From Agelaius tricolor (taxonomy: Eukaryota > Chordata > Aves > Passeriformes > Icteridae), in contig JALJCS010000007.1 in the NCBI GenBank assembly GCA_023055355.1, forward strand, positions 5,692,001-5,756,000: 64,000 nt of DNA, in the 5' to 3' direction. How positions within the stretch are numbered: the first letter of the stretch is position 1; the number at the start of each line of letters is the position of its first letter. The notes under the pieces were generated by a model that saw nothing but the letters and a program-made list of their open reading frames with translations, did not search any database and was not told where the DNA came from. Made by a program: the position numbers and the translations under genes. Below are positions 23,633 to 37,242 of the stretch, piece after piece.

Positions 23633-26600
23633 TCAAGGTTTTTTAGATCCTTCTTTTGGTGACAAAGAACATATCAATGGATATCTGTCATTGCATCAGA
23701 TGCAGGAATTCTGCAGAAAAACCCAGATCTAGCTTTGGCTGCTGGATTGAAGGAGTTTCTGCCTAGTTTTTGTGAGATCTGAGTGCGAGAGAAATGAGCA
23801 CAGATTTCCAGGGTGCTTTTGCATTGCAGGGATCTTCCCCACAGAGCCCTCCCCTCAGCCCTTCCAGCCCCCTCTCTACTTATGTGTGACTTCTTTAGCT
23901 CTAATCTGCTACTTTGCTCTTGTGCAGCTGGAGCTAACACATAAATAAGGCAAGCAAAACAGAGAGAGTCCTCTAATGCCTCTCTGCACTGCTGCTTCTC
24001 AGAGCCAAACTAGATTTTAGGAGTTTGTCTGTGCCCATTGCTGTTTTCTCACCTGAAACCATAATCTTCTCTTTGTGCTTTTGTGCTTTCCGTCACTTCC
24101 ATAGCAACCAGTTGTGATGGCTCCAAGGATTATCGCTTCAGGAAGGAAATAAGCAGTGATGGAAGAAAAAAAGGACCTGTTTTTTTGCTCTGATCCTGCT
24201 TTTATGATGAGTGCAGATAAAATAGTGTTCTTCGCTGATCTCCAGACAGTCCACACGCTGAAAGGGTCACCACAAAGTTGGGTTTGTTTCCTCCTTTTCT
24301 CTGAGTCATTGTGTTCAGGACTTCTGGCTGAGCCAGAACACGTTCACCAAGAGCCTGCTCACCTTGCTTGGCTGACCTGTCCAGCTCAATCAGTTCATGC
24401 AATCAAATTGACTTTCCTCAGAAAAGATCACTAGTCTGGCACTAATGCAGCACAAAATATTTGTGCAAATTCCTCAATAATAAAAACATTATGGGGAAAG
24501 GACCTGGATAACACATATGGTCACACAGTGAAGGCTGGGAAAGCAAACAGAAAAGTTTCCTGAGTTTTTGGCTGGGCCTAACTGGTAGAAGTCCTTTAGG
24601 TAACAGCATTAACTTGGGAGAGAGACTTTTAGAGATCACGAGGAACATCTTATTTCTCTCCAGTGCCTCAGTCAGATCAAGCAACTCAAATATCTGGAGT
24701 CATAAGAAACAACATTGAGGATGCTGCAGGGAAAAAGGGGTAGGATGAGCCCATCAGGCAAAATCTGCCAGGAGGGTATGGAGGAGTACAACTCCCTCAG
24801 AGTACTGCAGGAGGATCAGGGGCAGCTGAAAGCAGGGTTGACAATGTGAGTAATCAGTCCTGGGGACAGACACTGGGGAGAGACCCTTCCCTGGAGGAGA
24901 AGAATGGGAAAGAGGGAAGAGCAATGGAAATCTGTGAGTCAGCAGTGAGCTGTGTTACTCTCTGAGCTGGTAAGGGAAATGCTACCAGGATCCAGAGTCA
25001 AACAGGGACAAAACCTCCTGTTTCTCAACTGCTGTCCTTTTGCTGCAGATGTGGCTCTGCAGGTTTGCCACACCTGGATCTCACAGTCGTTTGTGCCCCT
25101 CTTTTCAATGCTAGGCATCAACACCCAGCAGACCAGCATGGAGGGTTCTTTGTGCTGCCCTTGTTGTCCTGAAAGGCCCCTGCAATTTGTGTTATTGTTT
25201 TCCCAGAAGTGATGGTGTGTTCTGCAGAAATGTGAGTTATTTAAGGTGCTCAACATGGCGCAGTGATGAACGAAATGGAAAACAAGCTCATTCCTCCAAC
25301 AGGGTATGTTACTGCTAAGCCTGACTAATCACCCCCTGACAGCAGCAGGAATCTGCTGGGGAAGGAGCTCCGAGGTGGGAATGGCAGGGCCCAGGTCCTC
25401 TCCTCAGGAAGCCCTTGGGGAGCTGTGCTCTTCCCACTCTGAGAGGACCATGCCAAGCTCTCCAAGCCTGCTGCCCACTCCCAAAGAAGCCAGCTCCTGC
25501 ACAAGCCTGTGTATCTCATCCCATTAATAAATGCTTTCTGAAGGACACAAAACATCCACAGGCTAGATCTGTGTTGTGGTTCACGACTATGGAGGAGCCT
25601 TGATTTCTTTGATCTTTTCTTGGGTAGAGGTGGTTTGTTGTAAGGATTTCCTTCTGGTGCTGTCCCTGGCAATGGCATGCCCAGGGAGGGCAGCAAGGCT
25701 GTCTCCCTCTCCACCAGCATCCTGTTTGCCTGGGGAAAGGCCCCCTCTGCCTGGTGTGGAGCACCTGTGCCCTGCTGTGTTCCCTCAGAGCCCTGAGGAG
25801 CTGGGGGATGTGCTGGCACCTGGCTCTGGGCTACCCAGAAAGCCCCATCTCACTGTTCTCCTGTGGGCACCCAAGAGCCAAGTCAGTGGGGAGGAGTCAC
25901 AGGTACACTGCTCTACCACAGCCATGTGCTGGCAGCTTGAAGCAAAGTGAGTGAAACAAAAAGATTGTTTTGGTAGGGAGTGAGAGGAATGGAATGAGGT
26001 GGGTTGATGCCTGCAGCACCACTCACAATTTCATTGTGGCTGCTGGGATTGGCAGGAAAGTTCCAGCACTGCTGTGTTCAACACAGGTCATGAGGTGCCA
26101 CCATCCCAGTGGGTATCTGTGGGTTTGGGGCAGAGCTGCTAAGTTCAGTCCAGCCACTTGTGTGGCTCTGGACAGGCAGTGTCACACCTTCCCCATCTCC
26201 CAAAGTGCTGCCACACCAAGCTGACAGCACCAGTCTGGGAAAGGTGAGGTAAAGGTTTGTGCAGGTGACCTTGAAAAGCTGGAGAGAAAGCCATTTGCAT
26301 GTGTACTTTAGGAAATCTCTCCAAGGAGCCTAACGAAAGCTCTAATCACCAACCACCTTCAAGCCTGCAGTAATGACAAGGGGGAGCTCAGAACCACGAA
26401 CAGGGTGATGCACTGAACTAATACATATTCACCACCACTCACGTGGAGCTTGCATCAATCAGATCTGCTTCATTCTTCACAGTCTGATCCAAGACAGGTC
26501 ATGCATAATCTTTTTTTCTTTTTGTTCAAGTCTGTGGTTCCAGTTCTGTGTACCAGGCTGCACTGCAAAGATTGTTTAGCTAATGACTTTGGTGTGGTGT

Positions 26601-26744
26601 GTTAGAAAGGATTAGTTTCCTTGTAGGCATGTGTACAGGTACACAGAAAATGAATTTTTTTCTTGTTGAAAACTTCTGGGGCAAAACTAGGCTAGGATAT
26701 ATTTAGCAGAAAGCCCCAAAGGGACATTTTTCAGGATGTTACTC
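23633..26744. other. Intergenic, nothing recognised
   Basis: Open frames of up to 164 codons (for example 25325-25819 minus) lack domain signatures. No RNA gene or clear transposon was seen. Confidence 0.4.
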
Positions 26745-26842
26745 TTAAACCTCTTCACATCAGGGACACGACTGTCCTCTATGTGGAAGTCTTTTCCACC
26801 ACTTTGACAATGTAAAATGTCCTCCAGGGAACAAACAACATT
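26745..26842 (+). repeat. Duplicated segment, copy 1
   Basis: This is about 98 bp starting TTAAACCTCTTCACATCAGG, including CTTTTCCACCACTTTGACAA and ending GGAACAAACAACATT. It matches 28037-28132 at roughly 85% identity in the same orientation. I do not recognise a repeat family. Confidence 0.85.
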
Positions 26843-27778
26843 TTGTTTCCTTTTTGTGATACTTTTTTTTTTCCCAAGATGAAAAGACAAGGTGAGAAAA
26901 TAACATTAAAAAAAAAAAAAGACAATAAAAAATTTACTAGAATTTGTAGGGAGGACAACATGCAAACCCAAGACTGCAGGGTGACATAAAAGTGAGACTG
27001 GAATAGAGATAGTTAGGTCACATGGTTCCATAAAGCAGGACCAGATGGACAGAAACCTGCTTTATTGCAGGTCTGAAACAGTCCAAATCTGTGCTGGGAA
27101 CTCCCCCAAGCCCTCCCTCCCCATAAAAGCTTGCCTTTTCCATTCACCTTTCTCTGTTCCTTTGGCTACATGATGGCAGAGACCTACAGAGCACAGGTGG
27201 AGGAACACAGAAACCTAGTGGTGTATGCAGACAAAAGGAACAAAAGAAAGCACACATAAAAGGCTGGTGATGTATGAAGCCAATAACTAAAGCCTTTCAC
27301 ACAAGCTTCTTCCTTAATTACTGTATTTAGTGCCACTGGCGTAATCAAGAACGCGGAGCTGTGACAGACCCATGGTGTAACCTCATCCCCTCTCCTCCCT
27401 GCCTTCCCTGAAGCCTTTCCAAGAGCATCCTTCCTTCCTTCTCTAACCCTACAGCCTAGAAAATAAGTCAAGGGTGGGTACTGAGCTGTACCAGGATGCT
27501 TTGTATGCTAAAATGACTACTGTCAATATGCCACGTTATATCAAATATCTAGAAGTCACAAAAAAATCCCTCAAATCTAAAACTGACCTGGCATCATCAA
27601 CTCTGGCTAGATTTCTGTATTACAATTCCTGGGGAAGCAGATTTCACATAAAAGGTGCCCTCCTGCTCTCCTTTCTGCTGTACATGCAGCTCCCTCCATT
27701 CAGCTGTGACCATCTCTGTTTGCTCTAAGATAACTTTAAAAAATGACCTATTTTCCAAAACAACAACAAAAAAATCTG

Positions 27779-27842
27779 GATTTTGCTTTTTTGGGTTTTG
27801 TTGGGTTTTTTTGGGTTTTTTTTGTTTTTTTTTTTTTTTTGG
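27779..27842. repeat. T/G-rich low-complexity tract
   Basis: Alternating T runs and GGG make up a 64-bp tract. It lies between the two duplicated segments. Confidence 0.9.
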
Positions 27843-28036
27843 TGAGTGTTTTAGTAAGCTAAGACAATGTAGAGCTGTTTTTTCCTCCATGCTCACCAAA
27901 AGCATTGGGCTGGTGCCCCAGAGGATCTGGGGAGTTACCTTTGGAAACAGGAGTGGTGGTGAACTGCTGGCAAAGAGAGGGCATGGACTGAGCAGGAGGG
28001 ATCAGAGTGTGAATTCCCATTCTGTCACTCGGTGAA

Positions 28037-28132
28037 GTTAAACCTCTACACATCAGGGACATGGCTGTTCTCTACATGGAGGCCTTTTCCACCACTTTGA
28101 CAATCTAAAATGCCCAGTGAACAAACAACATT
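28037..28132 (+). repeat. Duplicated segment, copy 2
   Basis: This is the partner of 26745-26842: TTAAACCTCTACACATCAGG, the shared CCTTTTCCACCACTTTGACA and AACAAACAACATT. A 4-5 bp gap near the 3' end and scattered substitutions separate the copies, so the duplication is not recent. Confidence 0.85.
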
Positions 28133-28898
28133 ATCATTCCCTTTAAATTGAATGCCTTGGCTGCAGAGGGATCTCATCCTGCAAAAACCAGGATCAGATA
28201 GCAGCTCTTGTTATGACATGAAGTACTTGGGCTGTGGAATAACTCCAAGTTCATGTTATTTGGGAAACCCCATTATTATTACTACACTCCTTTTAAACTT
28301 CCTGACTTCCTCATGGATCCTTTTCCAGCCTGAGCTTTGCATCCTTTTCTCTCTTTCCCATCACTTAGTTGTAACTAATGAAAGGGAGAGGAGGGAAACA
28401 TTAATTTCAATACAGCATCAAAATGCCTTACCAATGGTTGTAACTTTCCACTTCCACTCAAATTTAACAGTCTGACTCTCAAATATCATTGCAGATGCAC
28501 CACGTTCATGCCAAGGCTTAAGGGATTTGTTCAGAATGAAAATGAGGTGGGGAAATCTGCATCTGTGCAGGTATTGACCTCATTCTGCCCCCTCCAAAGT
28601 TCACAGGCACTCTACCACCTATCCCAGGTGAAGCTGGAGCACTCCTGGGAGAGGAGTGTGAGGTGATAAACACCAGGGAGACCAGGACTGGCAGGGCCAT
28701 CAAAAATAGGATAATAGGAATTAGCTGAATAAGTAAGACATAAATGTCCTCTTCCTACAGGCCTGTTCCTCATCACTGCTCTGCAGAGAGAGTTAGTAAC
28801 TAAATTAGGCAGAAGAACCTTCAGGAGGAATATGACGGGAAGCGAAGCCCTGACAGCAAGGTCTGTGAGGCTCCCAAATGTCCCTCAAGGGAAGCAGT

Positions 28899-29034
28899 GG
28901 AGGTTTGAGTCATTTCAACAATAGACTGGACCAAGTGCTGGAAAATGGGCAGGAGGGAATCAATCTGCATTAGCAGAGAGACGTCTCAGATAACCTCAGA
29001 AGTTGTTTCCACCCATAAATCTGGGATTCTGTGA
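28899..29034 (+). mobile_element. Degenerate CR1 LINE 3' end
   Basis: Weak CR1 tail features: AATAGACTGGACCAAGTGCT, then CAGATAACCTCAGAAGTTGT and TCTGGGATTCTGTGAC. It is diverged, so the 5' limit is uncertain. Confidence 0.5.
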
Positions 29035-32000
29035 CAAGACCTGAGCCAGAAGAGGGCTGGGGCAGCAACACAAATGGAAACACCCATATCCATATACATG
29101 GGAGCTTTGGGTGACCACACTGACCTATGTGTTACATGAATGACAGCTCATATTCTAGTGGGGAAACTGCTTTCCACCACTCATGGATTTGGGATCTGAC
29201 TTGTGGGTGCGTCTCATCACCCAGCCCATGTCCTGTTTAGAGGGTGAGGGAAGAAACCTGGGACATCTCTATCACTTAGTTGTTCTTCATAGGTAAAATA
29301 CTTCATCTAGGCTCAGTGGCTTCTGTGGCCTTACAGATTCCCTTTTTTCTTCTTCCAGTGTTTGACTTATGGGGAACTCCATCTGGGAATTTTTGTGGGA
29401 AGGAAGGGCCCACAAGTCTATTGATCTTAATCCAGGATCAATAAAATGTAGGCCTTTCTCCTAGCTCCACAAATTTAAAAAATCACAGTACAGAAGTAAG
29501 CAAACAAACAACAAAGATTAAATGGCTAAAAAACTGGGATCATTTTGGTTTATAATAATGCACACAATCCACCTGCTATATTTTAATACTCTTAGTATCA
29601 ACTTCATCCCTTCAAGGATTTCAGTTCTCAGAGAAACCTTTCTCTTCTCACATGAGTAAAATATCAGCATGAGGAAGCAGAGACCTGTTTCCCAGGATGT
29701 GGGAGTCTAAGCATGAGACATTTTCTTCCTTATTGCCTGAAAAATGAAGCTCTCATTCATACCTGTGCATGTACATGCCTGCACACAACTTCTGGTGGCT
29801 CAGCCAAAAGTCAGGGTTCAAACCCACCAACTTCTCTAAGCTCCCATTCCCACCTCTCTAAGGAAGAGGGATTAAACTCCCCACTTCAAGCCTTTCTGTG
29901 TTCTTTGTCACCACAATTCAGCACCACTCCTACCCTCCATCCATCTGAGAGCATCAGAAACCCCCGGGTACCAACAGCTGCCCATCACACTCCAGCAAAG
30001 GGCATCCATCCATCCTGCCTGTGGTTCTCCCTCACATCATTCACCCCAGGAAAAGTTTCCTCTTTGTTAGGGAGTCTTGCAAAGCCTTATTAGCCCCTCA
30101 TTACCTGGCAGGACTGACAATAAGCAATAATCAACGAGTCATTTAGGCAAAGAAAGAGCTCCTGAGAGTGCCATTATTAATTCTGGGAATATAATTTTGT
30201 GTGGTACTGAAAAATGGCACTGATTCAGGCTCTGAACACAGAACAGGGAGTTCAAAGCACTCCATGTACAAAGGCATGGATGTACATGTGCATTCCCACT
30301 TCTGGTGATGCCTATCAGCCAGGGGAAAGGAGATGAGTTACTCTGTGCTGCTCTGGCTGGACTGGGCACTTGTACAGCCAGAGTCACAGCTGATCCCTGA
30401 CCTTGCCCTGCCAGCCAGCAGCTCTGAGCAGCATCCTGCAGTGGCAGCTCTCCTATTCCTCTGCCACAGCCCCCTGCTGCCACCAGGACACAAACCCCCC
30501 TTTGCTTGAGCATCAAAAATTCAGCCCTTCCCTTCACTGCACCTGAGGGAACAGAAAACTTCCTGCAAGTGCTTAGAAAACAGCTCAGGAGCTCTTTGGA
30601 ATTGCATCCCTAACCTGCCTGAGTTAGCTCACTCCGAAATTCCCCCGTATGCAATTTTAAGAGCTCCAATCCTTTCAGAGGGCTGTCCCTTCTAGGCTAG
30701 GCATCTGCTTGGCCCCAGGGGTGAGATGTAGGAAAATGAGTTTGGGGAGCTCTCCCTGGCTCCTGCTCAAGCACAGCCCATGCTGCTGGCACATGAGGAT
30801 GTCAGGAGGAACACAGCTCATCTCTGCAAAGAGAGAGAAGGCTCCTCTTTGGCACTGGAGCCAAGTCCTATTTCAATGATGAAACTGGGCTTGAGCAGGC
30901 AAGGGAGTGACTGGGACAGTCTGGACATGCAAGGTCTTCTGTAGAGAGCAATTAGGAGCTGCTGTGATTTCCTCATCAGCTCTGGTAATGGCTGGTGTGA
31001 CAGGGGAAAAAACTGGTAACACTGGAAGCTTTTATCCTTTTAGCTCCTCCAGCAACCAACATGTACCTGAAAGTATGATCTCAGAGATCACAAACTCAGG
31101 TGAGAGCGAGCTCAGTTCACAGGCAAGGCTTGGTGGTGGCTCATCAGCCTTGCTGCAATCAGCTCCAAAGCTGCCTAAGCCTTGGACAAATGTGCTGGAT
31201 ACCAGGAAAAACCCAAATACCAACACACAGCAGGCAAAAAAAACCCCAACCTGTGGTCTGCCCGTGTGGCTGTGACATGCAGAGCAGGCATCCATGGCAG
31301 CTGGAATCCAGCAGCCAGCTGAACCAGTGGGAGAGGTGCTGCTGGGGTGCCTGGGTCTTGCTCTGCTGTGTGGAGAATGGAGGAGCAAGGGCACATCCTG
31401 CCCTGAGGAACTGGTTAATCCTGCTGGCCCGAGGGCTGAGTGCAGCCAGTGACTTGACTGCATTTACAGTGTTAAGCCAGTTATTGAATCCAATTAGTAG
31501 GGTCCTGCATGCACAGAAGTGGATCCACCTGGAGACCAGGAGGGTGGTTATGGGCTTGTGAAACAGAATCTGTGCTGAAGAACAACCAGGCATTGCTACC
31601 CTGTGTCTGCTACCTGGAGCTGGGAGAAAGTGGATTTTGCAGTGTGTGACTAACCCCAAAATGTGCCAAGATGGGCCTCTGTGCAGCAACATGACTCACT
31701 TCCTTCTGAGGACAAACAATTTCCCCCCATTCCCACAGGTCCAACAGCATGAACAAACTTGTAGCCCAGTTGCACCACCACCTCCATCACAGGATTCCCC
31801 TCCTGCTGCCTGGGACATCCCAGCATCTCCCACCTCTTGTGCCAGGTGGCTGGGGATAGAAGAGACACCAGCACTGAATGCACCAAAGCTGCCCAGGGAG
31901 CCTCTTTCCACAAACAAGAGGCATCATGGGGAAACCAGGATTCCTGTTTCCCTCCTGCCACTCTGATGTTCATCTTCCCAGGCTGAAACACAACATCTCC

Positions 32001-33764
32001 CTCCTTTTTTCTGGAGATCACAGCTCCCACCACACACTGGACTGCTGAATGGGATCTCCTTCCTGACAGTAGTCAGTGTGCAAGGTGGGCTGAGTGGCCT
32101 GGGGTCATTTGTCCTGTCAGACCTCCTGTTCCTCTCTGCTCCTCTCCCCTCCTGTGTGAACACAACCCCCAGGGCCACATCCTCCACATCCAGGCATCCT
32201 CTGGACGCCTGCGACTCATCGTGTCTGACTTTGGAGATTTGCAACAGAGATCTGAGTAATTAAGAACCAAAGCTACATTTCTGTGTCAAAGTCATTATGA
32301 AGACATCCCTTTAGCCTTTTAAAACCATCTCAACTAATCCATAGGGAAGGCTTTCCTCCCTTGGGACAGGGATACACCCTTTCACTCCCAAAATCCAAAG
32401 TGCACGGAGAGTTTTAAACCTCCCTAGTGCAGAATTAGGACAAATACCCCAGTTTTTCTCAGACATACCAGTGAAGGGAAAGCAGCAATGGTCATATAAA
32501 TAACTGCCTGATCTGTCCAGCATTGCAGTCAGTTTGGTGGCTTTGTGTCCTTGTTCTTGTTGTGCTCACTTTTCATGAGCAGAGAGCAGAAATGTTCATG
32601 GAAAATGGATTTCAGAGGCGTGCGCATAACTGTTCCTGGAAATCTAATTTTACATGTTCAATAAAATCATCTGCTACCAAACAAGAGTTGAACAGGAAAA
32701 ACCCATGAAGACACTTAGCTGACCACTGCACAATTACCTTCACTGGGTCCAAAGAGCAGAAAGTGTGAATGTATCCCAGCAAATGTACGAGTAATATTGT
32801 TAGGCAACCAGGAAAAAGCAGTTAAAATCAAATGATTAATGACCTTTTTTTTCCTTTTTTTTTTAAATGTGGTATGAACAGGAAGGTTTAAAGCTCAGTT
32901 TTTGCAAGATGTTTCTTGCAGGAGCAAGTCTGTTTGGAAATCCATCAGCTGCCTGGAGATAATGGCTGTGAGAAGCCCTAAATACCCATCTACCTATCAA
33001 GTGTGTAGACTAGCTCACCAAATGATAACATCTTGTTATCTTACCAAGAAATGGGGAAGAAATGATCAGCAAGATTAGGCAAAAAAACAGGCACTTAGCT
33101 AGAATTTCTGAAATCCCTTCCAGCTCTTGACTAAGATATTTTTCTTGTCACAGAATAAACCAAGGACTGTTAAAAAAACACAGTTTCCCAGGGTAGCGGA
33201 AAGGGATGTAAGACAGAAGAACTAAAAAAGCACCCCGGCATGATACAGGAAAAGCTCCATCAAAAATAATGAATCTAAATTCACTGCCTCAGTGGCTGAA
33301 GAAACAAAGGATGAGATTGTCTGGCTCTGGACGTTGGAGACTTAATGTGCTGCTAATAATGTTTATATCATAAAGCAGCGTCGCTGCATTAGCTTTGATT
33401 TAGCAACGCCAGTTTACATCAGCTGAGGAAGCCATCTGTAAATTCAGCCCCACAAATGTAAATACAATGAAGGAAGAAAGGCTTGGTCATCCTTGGAGGA
33501 CATAAGAAGGAGGCTGCTGGGCTGACCTGGGCACTCTCCAGTGCCTACCCTGCTGTCACAGCTTTGTCACCTGTCAGAGGTGCAAAAGGGACATGTGGTC
33601 TGTGTGGCTCAGCCTCTGGCTGTGCAGACCCATCCATCCAGTCCTGGCGGTTCTGCTTGACTTCACTCCAGCTGTGCCCCACTCCAGCTGCACAGGGGAC
33701 AAGCCTCAGAAAGTCTTCAAAACTCCAAGTGCCAGTAGAAGAGATTTTTGGATAAAACTATAAA
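29035..33764. other. Intergenic, nothing recognised
   Basis: No exon-like frames were seen. A segment at about 33,300-33,480 lacks repeat signatures, retains CpGs and contains GCAGCGTCGCTGC (33375-33387). It is a possible conserved element, but this is unproven. Confidence 0.4.
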
Positions 33765-34745
33765 AGTGATATTAAAAGATTGCTGGGACCAGACAGTTTC
33801 ACTCAAGAGCTCTGAGGGAACTCAGCCTTGAAATTGCTGACCTATTCGTACAATACCACAGCAGCTGTTGAAATGGCAAGGCACCGCAGGAATGGAAGGT
33901 GGCAAATGTTACATTCTTTCTTAAAAAGGGCCTTTAGAGGTCATCCAGAAACCTGTGGGCTGGGAAGCCGGGCAAGGCAGATTGACAGAAAGCATAACAA
34001 AAAGCAGGATAGCTGAAAGTGTGATAGAATGGGAAAGAGCAAAGTTTGTTGAGTGAGAGCTCAGACATTGCAGATCCATTCGTGTCAAGACCTGGGCAAT
34101 TTGACGTATTTGTAAAAAATCCAGCTGCAACAAGGGGGAGAGTAATCTCAGAAAACTGAATGGCAGGTTGAGGAAATCACCTATGAAATTCACCAGCAGC
34201 AAATAAAAGGTGAGGGCTGTGAGAAATACCAACCCAAGCCTACTAAGACCATGAGGGGCACTAAATTAACATCAGGCAGGAAGGAAACCTCAGTCAGTGA
34301 GTTTGCTGAAAATTCCAGCTTACTCCTCAACAGGTGAAGAACCTTAGGAATGACTACAGAATTAAAAGAGAATGAGAATGTTTCCTTCTAGAAACACTGC
34401 CTTAAACACAGGGTGTCCACCAAGGAGGGTATAGAACAATCCATGAAGACACTGAAGAGATGAGAACTACAGCCAAGTCATCCTTCTTGGCCACCTCAGC
34501 TGAGAGAGAGATCCTGGCAACTCAACATGGAAATGTGACCAGGAGACCATTATTTGTGCCTGTTGTCACAAGGGAAAGGCAGCACAACCCAGTCTATTGG
34601 GATGGAGGTCTAATACGAAGAAAAGGAAGTACTTCTTTCACACAATGCAAAATTGAATTATGGCACTTGTCACAGGATGCTGTGAAGACCAGAACTATAA
34701 AAGAATTCCAAAAGGGGTTAGCAAAATTCTTGGAGGCTTGACCCA
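33765..34745 (+). mobile_element. Decayed older CR1-like LINE, reverse-transcriptase to 3' region
   Basis: Ordered pieces resemble the RT-domain and 3' part of older CR1 lineages shared with turtles and crocodiles: AGATTGCTGGGACCAGACAG, then GGAATGGAAGGTGGCAAATG, CTTAAAAAGGGCCTTTAGAG, AAAAGGAAGTACTTCTTTCA and AAGAATTCCAAAAGGGGTTA. The frame is broken many times and internal parts are deleted or unrecognisable. It is a fossil, not an active copy. Confidence 0.6.
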
Positions 34746-37217
34746 TCTGCAGCTGCTAAACACAATGACCCAAATGCCAGTCAAGAATTCCCTTAACCAC
34801 AGTCTGCTCTCTACTGAGCTGGTAATATCACAGAGGAATTGTGCTATGCTTGCCCTGTCCTTACACCCTTTACCTCACAGTCTGCTGCTGGAATGAGCTG
34901 CTCAATTAGCTGGACCTTTGCTCAGAGCCATTATCACTGCATAAGACATATTACACATAGCATAGATGTGTATAAGATGTTTATTAAGAAATTGGTATTT
35001 ATTGCAGGTGTTGGCCAATTTTGTTCACCTCACATGAAAGTTTTGTCTCTGGCAGGTGCTAATATCTGATAGCTTGGGAGAAAGGCATTTCTGTCCTAAA
35101 AAATCTATCATGCCCCTGGCAGTCTGTATCAAAGACCAGCTCCTTCCTGATCTCCCACAGCTGCTCTGCTAAATCCATAAACCATGACAGTGGATTACCT
35201 TTATCATTGATTTAACTGTCACCACTAAAAGTAGTTAGCAGTCATGAAATAAGCCAGCAAGCGCATTTGAAGCGATGCCCTCCCGAGGCACATATTTCCT
35301 TTTATCAGTTTTAAATTAATTCTCCTTCATTGCGTGACGTGTGCCTTATTCTCACTCTGCAGGATGAGTAAAAAGGAAGCACCCATCACTTCCCATCTCC
35401 TGCTCCATCTTTTCATTCGCTCAACTGCTCTCCCTTCTGCTGCTTCTCCCTTCCAGCTGACACAGGCCAGCATTACACAACCATGGCTTTTGCCAGGAGG
35501 GATTCCTTTCCTTGCTGAGGTGTGGCTGCTGTGCTGGGCACAGTGAAGGAGAAGGTGCTGGGGATGAGTTATGGGTCACCTGCAGGAGGAGAGGGGCAGG
35601 TGAGAATCCCTGGCTGCCGTGGCTGGACCTTGGCACCAGAGTGCTTGGCTGGCTGGCTGTGCTCAGCCTGCTCAGTGCAAAAACAGCCTGTGTTTTTCAC
35701 TGCTACCAGTCTGGCATCTCCTGCCAGCTCTAGGCATTTCCTTTCTGAAGAAAAAAACAACCAAGGTTTGATCATTCACTTCTGGGGTTGTGCTAAACTT
35801 GCCAGCATCTGTTCCATCTGAGCGGCGGGGGAAAAACACCAGTCCTGGACTGGGAGAGAAAGGGAAGGTACCAAGTTGTAATGTGAGAAATGAAAGCAAG
35901 AAGAAAAACAGCATCTTGAGAGATGTTAAAGACAAAAACAAATGCTGTGAACAGGAGCAGAGACAGATTTCAGAGGAGAGGAAGGAAGACAGTGACTAAA
36001 GCACCAAGAGTGAAAACAGTGTACACATGGAAACTGAGTCCAGACTCCCAGGGTTTCTTTGTACTTGTTTTTCCTACCATTTCACAGAAATCATGATGCT
36101 GGTGGGATCCCTCTATACCCAAGGGTCAGTGATGTCCATGAAAGTTGGTGGAGCTGCACTGATTTGTATCCATTAAGAAGTGACTTTCTCAAATTTCTCT
36201 GAATTACTGGAGTTTAAAATAATGCCCTGAGAACCCAGCTGAAAACAACAGTTAGGATTATCCTTAAGTCAGGTCATACTAAAAGCTAATTAAAAAATTA
36301 TTTAGAATGCATACATTATTTTTTAATAGTTGCAAAATTCCTAACTTTGGATGGTCACATGGAAAACAACCCTGGAAAAACATGTGTATGACACTTTTCT
36401 ATCAGTTCAGGAGTCACAGCAAATGCACAAAGAGCTCTACAAATTCCAGCTCAGCAAACAACTACTTTAGAAAGCAAAATAAATAAATATTATCTCTGTT
36501 TCCCCACAAGCTTCTGTTTTACTTCTTGGATTTACCTTTCCATCACTCTTTCTTTCAAAATGTGATAGGTGGGGTTTAAAATAAAAATTTCAGGATGGAA
36601 AAAAAAAGAGGAAAAAAAAATTGATCCTTAATTTCTTTTTAAAAAACAACATTGCTTGGGAGTTTTTTTGGGTTTTTTCCCTGAGTGTTTGTCAGGTCAA
36701 ACTAAAGCTTGTCAATATTTAGGGGTCCCTTTGCAGACAAAATCATTCCTCTCTCTCATTGTGAGTGCACGAGCTGAATACAAAGCCCTTTCAGTATTTT
36801 TTTAACTCTCAAGTTATATTTTACAAGACACAATCCACTCTCCCCTGTGAGTCCCTCCCTCCCTTTGCTCTCTCTCAGGAGCTGCCCTAATCTGGCTGGG
36901 GCTGTCCCAGCTGAAGGTGACACTGAGGGAGGGAGGGAGAGCCCATCTGGTGACACCACCACGCTGGGCCATCCTCACTGCCCAGACCTCTGGTCCTGCT
37001 GCATTTTATAACCCGATTACCACGGACTTGGTAAATTCAGACAGATTGCCTACCAGCAAAACGCTCAATATCCCATTATCAGATTTGTGGGCCCACCATC
37101 CCTCTTCATTTAGGATGTAATAGAAAGTGTCAGTAATGTCCTATGGAGTTGGGCTTGAAAATGAGTCTTGACTATGCAAATCAAAAGTGCACTGGGTGAA
37201 GATACTCCACAGAATCA
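34746..37217. other. Intergenic region downstream of SIK1, nothing recognised
   Basis: No coding exon or clear repeat was seen between the old LINE and the inferred SIK1 3' end. A runs and T runs occur near 36,600-36,675. Confidence 0.4.
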
Positions 37218-37236
37218 CAACAATTTTAAAACATTT

Positions 37237-37242
37237 TTTATT
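37237..37242 (-). terminator. Candidate distal SIK1 poly(A) signal AATAAA
   Basis: The minus strand reads AATAAA here, with a GT-rich downstream element within about 20-35 nt toward lower coordinates. It is the most 3' good signal before unique intergenic sequence. Confidence 0.5.

Noticed and set aside
31159..31692. 177-codon minus-strand frame and a 153-codon plus-strand frame over the same DNA
   Set aside because: Both strands are open in the same region, which is typical of chance, and no family features were seen.
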